Below, piece by piece: positions 55,734 through 64,000 of a stretch of DNA of 64,000 nucleotides. Location: NCBI GenBank assembly GCA_001557505.1, contig LSAX01000001.1, positions 4,216,001-4,280,000 on the forward strand, in the 5' to 3' direction. A model generated the notes under the pieces. It made no database searches, had not been told where the DNA came from, and saw nothing but the letters and a program-made list of their open reading frames with translations. This DNA is from Reticulascus tulasneorum (Eukaryota; Ascomycota; Sordariomycetes; Glomerellales; Reticulascaceae). Within the stretch, counting starts at the first letter, position 1; the number at the start of each line of letters is the position of its first letter. The position numbers were made by a program, and so were the translations under genes.

Positions 55734-56729
55734 ATGCTGCATCCAACTGTCCTCGCAGCCATTGCGGTTGCGCTGTCCGCTCCCGCTCTCGCCAACCCCA
55801 TCTCCTGTCGAGCAAACGTGACATGCCCCATCATCTTCGACGGCAGAGTCCCCGCCGACGCGGAGCTCGCTGACTTTGACTCGTCCAACGGCGGAGGCTG
55901 GAGTCCTTTCAACCCCGACTACGTCAAGGGGCAGAACCTGAAATGGTCGCAGATCATCCTCCTCCCCGAGGTTGCTGCGCCCTCGCGCTTCGACAAGGAC
56001 ACGGCCACCCGCGCGTTGGAGGTGACCATCAGCGACAAGAGCATCTTCCAGACACAGAACGGGTTCCGTCGTGCCGGGCTGCAGTTCAACAAGGACAGCA
56101 ACAATGGGAGTCCCGCGAACAAGGGCATCAAGACTCTTCATTTCAGCATCCAGCAGGATCCCAAGCGGGCGTTGAACTTGACTCATGAGTACTTGGTAAG
56201 AGACGATGGAGAAGCAGAGCTTGATTGACAAAGTGGAGGAGCTGACCCTGGTGGTAGAATGTCTGGCATGAATCGGCCGACTACTCGGCCAACCAATTCA
56301 ACTTCCAAATCGGCACCATCCTCGGCCAAACGAGCCTCCCCAAGAACAACTTCAAGCTGCTCGACCGCAACAACAAGCTGCTCTGGTCCAAGCCCGTGGC
56401 GACTGACGGCAGCTGGCAGAACTTTGCCCTGACTCTGGATTTCAGCAAGAAGTGAGTGAGCACCTTTTGCAAAATCTTGAGCATTGCTAACACGGTGCAG
56501 CACCATTCAGGTCTGGTACTCAGCGGGTGATGCAACTCTCGTCAAGGACGGAGCGGTCCTCTCCGCCAACCTCGCTGGCAATGGCCAATATCAGATCGGC
56601 ATTCTGAAGAAGCCCACGGGAACCAACGATGTTGTCAACGCGGGATACCAGGAGAAGAATCTCAACGAAGGGCAGATCTACGGCGGTATCTTCATCGAGG
56701 ACAGCACGAACAACTGCGTCTCTACATAG
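55734..56729 (+). CDS. Secreted GH131 beta-glucanase
   Basis: Three exons, 55734-56195, 56258-56451 and 56501-56729, giving 294 aa. GH131 enzymes are fungal beta-1,3/1,6- and beta-1,4-glucanases found in plant-associated fungi. Seen: a signal peptide (MLHPTVLAAIAVALSAPALA), the N-terminal GH131 signature CPIIFDGRVPADAELADFDS, WSPFNPDYVKGQNLKWSQI, SRFDKDTATRALEVTISDKS, RRAGLQF, and after the first intron NVWHESADYSANQFNFQ and a closing GGIFIEDSTN. The protein consists of the catalytic domain alone, without a cellulose-binding module. It is convergent with the SurE-like gene 170 bp away. It should act outside the cell on beta-glucan of plant or fungal walls. Confidence 0.92.
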
Positions 56730-56899
56730 AGGGTGGCCGTAGGTGTCATAAAAGTTGATGATCTAGTCATCTATCTATCTCTGCATATGCATGTCTATCT
56801 ATATGAGCTGAATGCAAAATCTATCATCCCCAGGTCCCTGCTGCTGGGCAGCCCGAGAACGCAAAACGTATGAATCCATGACGAAGAGCCTCCCCCCCG

Positions 56900-57820
56900 T
56901 CAATCCTTGTGAACGTTGACAACACTGAAGTTTGCCTTGAGAGGAGTCACGGCAATAACGCCGTTCACCGAAGCCCAGAGATCCTCCCCTTCAACACTGG
57001 CCTGGGCTTGGCGCTTGATGTCCGGTAGGTCTGGTGCCCACCGAAACTGGTATGAGCGGGAAAGGGCCAACTTTCCAGGATTGGTAGGGACGGGGTTGAA
57101 CAGACCGCCTTTTGTCCATCGGCTTGCCGCGGGTGTCGTGAGCATGACAGGCCGAGAAGCAATGTCAACGACCATGGGCAGGTTGACGTTATAGACCTCG
57201 ACCTCGGGGTGCCAATCTCCCTGCAGCTCCTCGATAAGCGAGACGGCCCTGGTACAGGCATCCTGGATGATCTGGCCAGGCTGCAGTTCCTTGCTCCCAA
57301 AGCTCAGCGCCACCGCCCGACGGCCACACAACGCAGCTTCCATAGCTCCACCAACAGTCCCACTGCTCAATGCGTACACGGCCCCAGCGTTCCGGCCATG
57401 ATTTGGGCCAGAAACCACCAGATCAAAGTCCTGCGGTGTGAAGCCCACGTGAAACAGCCCAATCTGGGCGCAGCTGGCCGGGGGCCCGTCGACGACGAGC
57501 CAATGGTGCAAGCGGTTCTCAGCCTTGCTACAGCTTGGCTCTTCACATGCTTTCGCGGTGCTGGACGGAACGAGAGACGCGGGACACCAGCTAGTAGCAT
57601 TCAGAGTCTTGCCGACGGAGTGAGCTTTGCCGATCCAGGAAAGCGGCTTCTCGGGGATTACGACAACGGTGGAGTGGCCAGCCCTATGGAGGGCGGCGAC
57701 GAATGGTGCAATGTAGGGCGATACGGCTGAAGGGGGCCCATCGTCGTTGACGACCTACCCGGCATTAGCATGTGCCATGCCAGAGGTAGGGTGAATGACG
57801 CAGCGCACCAAGAGCCGCAT
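56900..57820 (-). CDS. SurE-like survival-protein phosphatase / 5'-nucleotidase
   Basis: Two exons on the minus strand: 57809-57820 (12 nt, encoding MRLL) and 56900-57754, giving 288 aa. SurE-type enzymes are metal-dependent phosphatases acting on nucleoside monophosphates and other phosphate esters. Seen: MRLLVVNDDGPP with the metal-binding Asp pair (D8, D9), VVIPEKPLSWIGKAHS, and the signature SGPNHGRNAG (about 119-128), followed by GTVGGAMEAALCG and a helical end. The four-residue first exon is inferred: it supplies exactly the missing beta strand, and the intron has GCTAAT before its acceptor. There is no signal peptide, so probably cytosolic; fungal relatives are sometimes labelled acid phosphatases. 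Confidence 0.87.
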
Positions 57821-58854
57821 CGCAAGTCGCCGGGATCCTAGACTGATCTACCTTGCGAGATGGGCGCAGGATCGAGATCAGGCTGGATGGGCAGGAAGCA
57901 AGATCAGGGATGCGGTAAGGACTAGCCAGGCAGGATCGGGGTGGTAAGAAAATCAGGCTGCGGACGGAGTGCGGAATGAGTTTGTCAGATGGCTCGGTCA
58001 CCGTGCTGGGAAAACGCTGATTCTATTCCGTTATTTTGGGGGGAAAGAGAGAGGATAGCTTCGGCTCAAACACAAGCAGGGCGCAAGATGGCTTCGTTTC
58101 AATGTGCTCGCGTGGGGAAATGGCCTGGCTTTTCTAGAATGATTTGCAGAAGCATTCACCTTGGGCTCACTCACCGCTCTGCATGCTGCATGCATTCAGT
58201 GATTCACCGGGGCACCAAGTCCTTCGTCGCCCCCGATTCTCGGAGTGCGATTGGCCTGAGCGAAGGGCCTTTGCATTAGACCTACATTTGACGTCGACCA
58301 GTCGAGGAAGGGAACTTCACAATTTAACTAATGCAATGCATCATGGTATCCATTTTCCCAGTGATTCCGCCTCACGGTTTGCCTGCCCCGTCCACCCATA
58401 TCAAGCCAAGGTCAGAGAGCACTGCAGGTAATAAGAGTGAAAGGTGCCCAACTGACGGACCCCACCACACCATGGTTCGCCCTATTTCGGAGGATTAATC
58501 CAGCGCCACTACAGCTAGTGCACCTGCTGTAACACACCGGACGACGCCCTGACTGGCTCGTCCGCCGGGGGGACTGGGGGGGGTACGGTGCCAACCCTGC
58601 ACAGCCCTGCCCGTCCATTCTGTGTGCATTTCGCCCACGACTGCCCCAACGTCAATCTGTCCCATTTCCAATGACGCATCTCGCCCGCGTCGGCAAGGCT
58701 GCGGCTGCTGGGTCGTGTCCTACATAATGGCTCGCGGTCACTTCCATCACTTCTTTCTCCTTCGAAAACTGACGAGCACAGCCGAAGAACATGTCTTGTT
58801 GGTTCGCCCGGCTCTCTGTCTTGGTTGCGGCTACAGCCAACCCCTTCTCCGGCC
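57821..58854. other. Divergent intergenic region
   Basis: About 1 kb between the starts of the SurE-like gene (-) and the Zn2Cys6 factor (+). Two long G runs stand close together at about 58566-58583. No frame is supported. Confidence 0.45.
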
Positions 58855-61682
58855 ATGTCACACTGGCCCAACATGCCCAATGAGCACCATCTCGACCCGG
58901 CCGCTCTTCTCTTGACGGGCAAAAGCCCCCAGCGAGTCGGCAGCTATTATGACCCGCTGATGATGGGCGGGAGTGCCAACCTCTTGGACGCGGATCCGAC
59001 TTTCGGGGCTGAGTCTGGCTACGGACTTGATGCGGACACTCCGAAGCCCCCTGAGACGATGATCAGGTATGTTGGTCTTTGCGATTCTTGACATGGCACA
59101 CGAGAACTAACGTCGGCTAGGGAGTTTAATGCTGATCCAGCGTTCCCGGAATACCAGAATTACGGCCCTGGTGAGTTGACCAGTAGTTTTGATGCTCATG
59201 CAGAGCTGACCTTTGCCAGAATTCGACTTCGCCTTCGACGAGGTGACAGAACCAACAATTACTGGTTCCTACACCCCGACATCCGCGGCGGCGGCCAATC
59301 CCTCATCTTATCGCCTGGTTCGTACCAACTCCGCTTACAGCCACGCAAGTGGCGGAAGCTCAAGCTTCCACGACGAAACATCATCCATTGCATTCAGTGT
59401 GGGCTCTCTTGAGCAGTTCAACCCCGGGAGCTCCGGTGAGGGCTTTGATATCATAAGTCCCACGAGCACAGCCGATTCTGAAGGCACCATGCCCGGTAGC
59501 TGTTCCTTGGAGAATAGTCCAATAGGGCCAGGAGCCTCCAACCCCTGGGTGAATTTGCCGGCAACCACACTTTCTGGAACTGGCTTTAACACGTCTCCCA
59601 CTGCTCCGACGAACTCATCCAACGTTGGGGCGCCTTTTACAAGTCTGAACAGATCCAGCGGAGTGAGGTCCATCAGTTCTCGCCAGAGCAATCTCACTCT
59701 AGGCCTGGCCAGACGCCCACGGCCACGCCGTCGCTCGGGAACTGCCCCTAGCGATCTCTACTTCTCTGGCTGGAGCAACGCTATTGTCGAAGAAGATGCC
59801 ATGGAACACGGTGGCTGGGATGCTCAACTTCCTGCGGACATGTATATACCCAATTTTCAAGCCGACATGCGTCCGCCTGTTCACTCTCTGCCAACTGAGA
59901 TGCCGGAAATCCGAGTGGATCCATTCGACTCGTTCGATGCATTCGAGGGCGGCGTGGTGCAATTCCCGTTGGGCAGCACTCACCCAATGGATTGGATATC
60001 AAGGCCTCTAAACCCATCCCCACAAGTACAGCAACACATTATACACGCTCCTGTAGCAGTGGCCGGGCCATCTCACCAACATCTATCTGTCCCGAAACCA
60101 AACAAGCGTCGGGTATCGGACCCACCTCGATTGAATAGCCAGTCCGTGCCCGCAGGCCATTCAATCCAGCTCTCCAGCTCCTTGGATCACCCACACACCA
60201 CCGCACCCATGCCAATTCGTGGTCGTCCCAGAACCTCGAGACCATCTAATGTCAAAACCGGGTCTCTCGGCAGCTCTGGCAACCTAAAGACCCTCCCCGC
60301 ATCAACCAGAGGAAGACGAAATGGTCCTATGGAACCGGTAGCTAGAGCAGGCGCTAGGAGGACGAGGAACGATAAGAGTGTATGCATCAGATGCAAGCAC
60401 CAGAAGCAGAAGGTATGTTCCCAGTGCGAAGATTTGCGACGTGTTTCTCACATCTCTCTAGTGCGAGCGTCCCGATGCGCTCTCTGAAAGCGATTGCTTC
60501 CAATGTTTGCAGCACGGTTCCACACCGAGGTGGCCGGGACCTTGTGTGAGGGCCTTTTTCGAAGACATTGTGTTCTCCGGCACTTGCAACTATATCTGTA
60601 AGATATCCTACCTGTGGTATTGGTTTTCGTTAGGAAAACTCATAGCTACGATAAGTCTCAGATAACCCATCACTAACTATGAGTAGCTCAACGCGCCATC
60701 AACCACCAGACCATTGATGGCACTCGCCGGGTTCGCAAGGAGCTCCCCGAGATGTTCCATCTTGACGGTGTCTTGAGACATTTGGACAAAGTTCGCGGCA
60801 GGTTCAATTTCAGGATTCATCAAGCTGGCAAGCCGATATACGTGCTAGATCTCGACAAATCTTTCGAATACTTATCCAAAGTCCGACAGCAACTAGTTAG
60901 GAAGGATTACGATCTACGAGCCTTTATTGACAAGGAAATCCTGAGGATAGATAGCAAGACCGATGATTGGGAGACTTGCCTTCTAGATTGCAAGCCCAAG
61001 GAGGACCAGCTGGTAGGTTGAGTACTCCGCCACCGCCGAAGTACCCATGCTAACATAACTTTCGAAGGCCCTCCTATGTGTTTGGAACAACATGCCAAGC
61101 CGAGCGAGCTTCTCCTATGTCTGGAAGGCCGGCGGACCGAATGGCGAGGTGTTCGATCGCCTCATTGACGTCGAGGATGGAGCAGAGTGGGACGACCTTC
61201 TTCTAGCGGCCCAACTCTCTCGCATCATGTGCCGAAAACTAGAAGTCGAAGCCTACGCCGAGCTGCAAAAGATACTTCACAAATCCGGTGACCTCAGCGA
61301 CGGATTCATCGTGCCTTTCCTCCAACGCCTCGGCCGCATTCTCATCACCCTCAGGTGGCGTATTTCCTGGTGGAGACTTCTCGGAGACGGCGGAACGTCC
61401 CACGACGCTGGCAAGGAGCACTTTGAGATGCGCGTGCAATCCCTTTGCAAAGTCCTCTACTTCTACTATTGCAGCGTCAGGCGGCGGCTCCCAGCCTGGA
61501 CATCCCAGGCCGACCTGCAGGGCATCCACTCGAGCTATGCCGATACCGCGACCCAGGTCTGGGATGACTTCCCCGGAACCGAGAGCATCCAGGGGTTTGA
61601 GCAGTGGATGCAGCGGGGTCAGCAGCTGATTGTAGAGGCTGGCGTTGCGGGGAAGCTGGTGGGGATCGGGCTGACGAAGTGA
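58855..61682 (+). CDS. Zn2Cys6 fungal transcription factor with a central zinc cluster
   Basis: Six exons: 58855-59066, 59121-59170, 59220-60412, 60462-60597, 60687-61012 and 61068-61682, giving 843 aa. Seen: a long acidic, Ser/Pro/Gly-rich N-terminal half likely to be an activation region, a basic stretch RRNGPMEPVARAGARRTRN, then a cluster CIRCKHQKQK|C (C476, C479, C486), CFQC (C497, C500) and C513, i.e. CX2CX6CX10CX2CX12C, with a longer last loop than the usual CX6-9C. An intron falls exactly before C486. The C-terminal 330 residues are helical (FYYCSVRRRLP, a Trp-rich helix) without the classical Fungal_trans motif that I can recognise. The zinc cluster is central instead of N-terminal, a less common layout. 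A target cannot be told, but it is adjacent to a GH78 gene. Confidence 0.83.
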
Positions 61683-62885
61683 TGGTGTTGCGAGGGGTGC
61701 GGTTCAGGGGTCATCGGTCTGATTTATTGGAGCAAACCGGCGTTACTAAGGTCGACGTGGTACACAGCACGCTCGTTGCGATATACTGTAAGAATGATGC
61801 TTCACAGCTCGTTTCGTTGTTTGGGAACTGGGGATCTGGGGTTCAGCTGGCGTTGGTATTGACTGCGGCTTATGGGAAATCTCGGGGCATACAAGGGAAT
61901 GACTTCATAGCGGTATCCAGGACACGCCGTTTGACTTTTGTGACGCGGTCTAATGGCTTAGACTAGTTCCCGTTGCTTTTCTAGGTGAAATATTGTCATG
62001 CCCATCCTGACCACGACTTGTGCCCATTGACCTTAGTTCCAATACTCTTCGCACAAAGCTACTGCGGGGTAATAAAGATCTTCTGATGGAACGATAGCCA
62101 AGACCGCGCTATGTGCATTGCTCCACGTCCCGTTGCATCTAGATGCTGTTCGGGTGAGAAACACAGACGATCCCCCATCACTGTAGTCCGTAGAGAGTCG
62201 GGCAGGCAATCCGAGCAACCTGCTTTTCTCATACGAGATTCGTTATATTGCTGGCCGAGTGCGACCCCGCGTTTCCCTGGCATCCGCAGCTTACAACATG
62301 AATAAGTCTTGGATGCCAAGGCCAACCGTTGCAAGGAAAGTCATCCTGCCCCTGGGCGTTGGTCATTTTAGGTTTCCCCATGTGGTATTGATGTTGATGC
62401 TTGGGCGCTCGTGGTTGGTCGATGGGGCTCTGGGGGCTAACCCCGCCTATAAATCTTGCCCTTCGAACTTGTGCTAGTCTGGAAGCTTTACCGTAAATGG
62501 CGTTCTGTCTGGGGTTTTTTTCTCCACAGATCTCCGCAAAGATGAAAAGGTTATGTCAACACGAGAATGCGGAGAAGCGGCCAATGATGCTAGCCACATC
62601 AGTCCCTGTAAACGAGGGACCACCGATGGCGAACAATCGCTTGACGCCGTGGGATTTGTAGATGACCCGAATTCAGGGCGTCGTATACCCTATTTCGGGA
62701 ACGTGGTCCATGCAGGGGCGGTGTCTCTCGGGGAAGACGCCGCCGAAGGAACGATTTGCGCCATGCGGACATGTCTGCCTCAAGACTTCAAAATGGAGGG
62801 CCCTTCCCTCTGCTCCTTGGATGGCGGTTGTGAATCGTATCGAGCATCTAGGTCCAGATCCCGCTCTGTACGAAAGTCTAACACA
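61683..62885. other. Intergenic region before the rhamnosidase
   Basis: 1.2 kb between the transcription factor and the GH78 gene, both on the plus strand. A TATA-like CCTATAAATC lies at about 62445-62454, just after GGGGCTAACCCCG. Small frames at 62111-62477 and 62662-62910 have no domain. No other element is clear. Confidence 0.45.
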
Positions 62886-64000
62886 ATGGCTCTCTCCATA
62901 TCGCAGGTGACCTTCGAGCACCACCGCGCTGCTCTGGGCATCGGGGAGTCTCGGCCTCGCATCTCCTGGCGGTTCAGTGGCAACGCCGAGAACTGGGAGC
63001 AGGCCGCTTATGACATCGAGATTACGCGGAATTCGGAAACGGTGCCCCACGTTTTCAACGTCAACTCGTCTGATTCGATCTTCGTGCCTTGGCCCGACTC
63101 GCCCCTCGACTCGAGAGAGAGTGCGGCTGTCCGCGCACGAGCTCATGGCGGCTCCGGCCAGAGTTCCACGCCGTGGTCCGACTGGGTTTCAGTCGAGACC
63201 GGGCTCCTGAACAACGAATGGTCAGCCGTCACGACGATTGCCGCCGACCGTCCAACTGAGCGTGATGGGCCAAAGCGGCCCGTCCACTTCAGAAAGACAT
63301 TCGCCACCAAGTGCAGCTCCAAAGTCGTGTCTGCCCGGCTCTACATCACTTCGTTGGGAATCTACAACGCCGAGATCAACGGAATGAAGGTTGGCGACTC
63401 GGTTCTTGCCCCCGGCTGGCAATCCTATAACTTCAGACATGTCTACAATACCTACGACGTCACCAGCTTGGTGAGGAACGGACGTAACGCCATCGGAGCC
63501 ACTGTTGGAGAAGGCTGGTATGCGGGCCGGTTACTCGGTTTCGCAGGATCGCAGCGAAATCTATACGGAGATACCCTCGGCCTCCTCTCTTTGTTGATCG
63601 TCACATACGCCGATGGAACGACGTTGGAGATTCCATCAGACACCTCATGGCAAGCGCAGACGGGACCTATTATGACGTCCAGCATCTATGATGGCGAAGT
63701 ATATGATACTAGGCTAGAGGCTGGACTCAAGGGCTGGTCTACTGCGGCTTTCGATGCTAGCCGCTGGCTCTCGGTTGTTCCTATTGATGCGCCAAAGGGT
63801 CGCCTCGCACCACCGGATGGCCCACCCGTCCGCAGGATCGAGGAACGCAAACCTGAAAGAATATTCAAGTCACCCTCAGGAAGAACTATCATTGATTTCG
63901 GCCAGAATCTTGTGGGCTGGTTGAAGTTGACGGTGAAAGGTCCGAACGGCACGAGGATCATCGTACACCATGCCGAGGTCCTGGAGAACAACGAGCTTGC
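62886..64000 (+). CDS. Alpha-L-rhamnosidase GH78 (5' part, cut by the window end)
   Basis: The frame opens at the ATG at 62886 (MALSISQVTFEHH) and stays open for 371 codons to the right edge. GH78 alpha-L-rhamnosidases remove terminal rhamnose from pectin (rhamnogalacturonan), flavonoid glycosides and saponins. Seen: the N-terminal Bac_rhamnosid fold with HHRAALGIGESRPRISWRF, AAYDIEITR, WSDWVSVETG, then the second N-domain RPVHFRKTFATKCSSKVVSARLYITSLG with YNAEINGMKVGDSVLAPGWQSY, NAIGATVGEGWYAGRLLGF, and GRTIIDFGQNLVGW. The catalytic (alpha/alpha)6 domain lies beyond the window. There is no signal peptide, so it may be intracellular, as for other fungal GH78 members that start this way. A typical full length is about 850-900 aa, so about 40% is seen. 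Confidence 0.92.
   Translation, partial: MALSISQVTFEHHRAALGIGESRPRISWRFSGNAENWEQAAYDIEITRNSETVPHVFNVNSSDSIFVPWPDSPLDSRESAAVRARAHGGSGQSSTPWSDWVSVETGLLNNEWSAVTTIAADRPTERDGPKRPVHFRKTFATKCSSKVVSARLYITSLGIYNAEINGMKVGDSVLAPGWQSYNFRHVYNTYDVTSLVRNGRNAIGATVGEGWYAGRLLGFAGSQRNLYGDTLGLLSLLIVTYADGTTLEIPSDTSWQAQTGPIMTSSIYDGEVYDTRLEAGLKGWSTAAFDASRWLSVVPIDAPKGRLAPPDGPPVRRIEERKPERIFKSPSGRTIIDFGQNLVGWLKLTVKGPNGTRIIVHHAEVLENNEL

Noticed and set aside
61604..61966. 120-residue frame overlapping the end of the zinc-cluster factor
   Set aside because: Out-of-frame overlap with a supported C-terminus; no domain.
1..64000. Search for tRNA genes, transposon ends, RIP-damaged relics and secondary-metabolite core enzymes
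   Set aside because: No convincing B-box or cloverleaf, terminal repeats, transposase or reverse-transcriptase motifs, or PKS/NRPS/terpene-synthase motifs were seen by eye; a covariance-model search and a repeat search would be decisive.

Overview
The window comes from a filamentous ascomycete (Pezizomycotina, most likely Sordariomycetes; the class is an inference). The genes carry short introns of about 45-270 nt, mostly GT...AG, several with a CTAAC/CTAAT-type branch point just before the acceptor. They include fungal-only families: a PTH11-like rhodopsin-domain membrane protein, an Mnn2/Mnn5-type mannosyltransferase, a GPI-anchored DUF7029-type protein, GH131 and GH78 glycosidases and a Zn2Cys6 factor. 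Exon-intron models were built by hand from reading frame, splice signals and family knowledge. I see no transposon, tRNA, rRNA or CRISPR array, and no virus or toxin gene.

Layout. 1-7.6 kb: rhodopsin-domain protein (+), ER J-protein ERJ5 (-), a cysteine-rich orphan (+). 8.2-17.6 kb: ribosome-biogenesis factor POL5 (-), mannosyltransferase (+), CDC25 phosphatase (-). 17.6-22.9 kb: a 5.2 kb stretch without a supported gene. 22.9-39.5 kb: a housekeeping block with DRN1/CwfJ (-) and the giant UTP20 (+) sharing a 296 bp divergent promoter, then ZIM17 (-), cullin-3 (+) and a RING protein (-). 41.4-46.1 kb: a GPI-anchored surface protein (+) and two tandem related C2H2 zinc-finger genes (-). 46.1-49.8 kb: a long leader/intergenic region with microsatellites. 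49.8-54.2 kb: a PRA1-family protein (+), an acidic/RS-rich frame with no start codon of its own (possibly a spliced extension of PRA1), a His/Ser-rich membrane protein (+) and a YbjQ-like protein (-). 55.7-64 kb: an accessory carbohydrate block with GH131 glucanase (+), SurE-like phosphatase (-), a Zn2Cys6 transcription factor (+) and a GH78 alpha-L-rhamnosidase (+) cut by the window end.

Functional themes. POL5 and UTP20 (with DRN1 opposite) belong to nucleolar rRNA and RNA processing, and both promoters carry a near-identical CCAAATTTTT(T)G element 80-86 bp before the ATG. Cullin-3 and CDC25 are cell-cycle or ubiquitin regulators. ERJ5, PRA1 and the mannosyltransferase serve the secretory pathway. 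The right end looks like plant-polysaccharide use with a possible local regulator.
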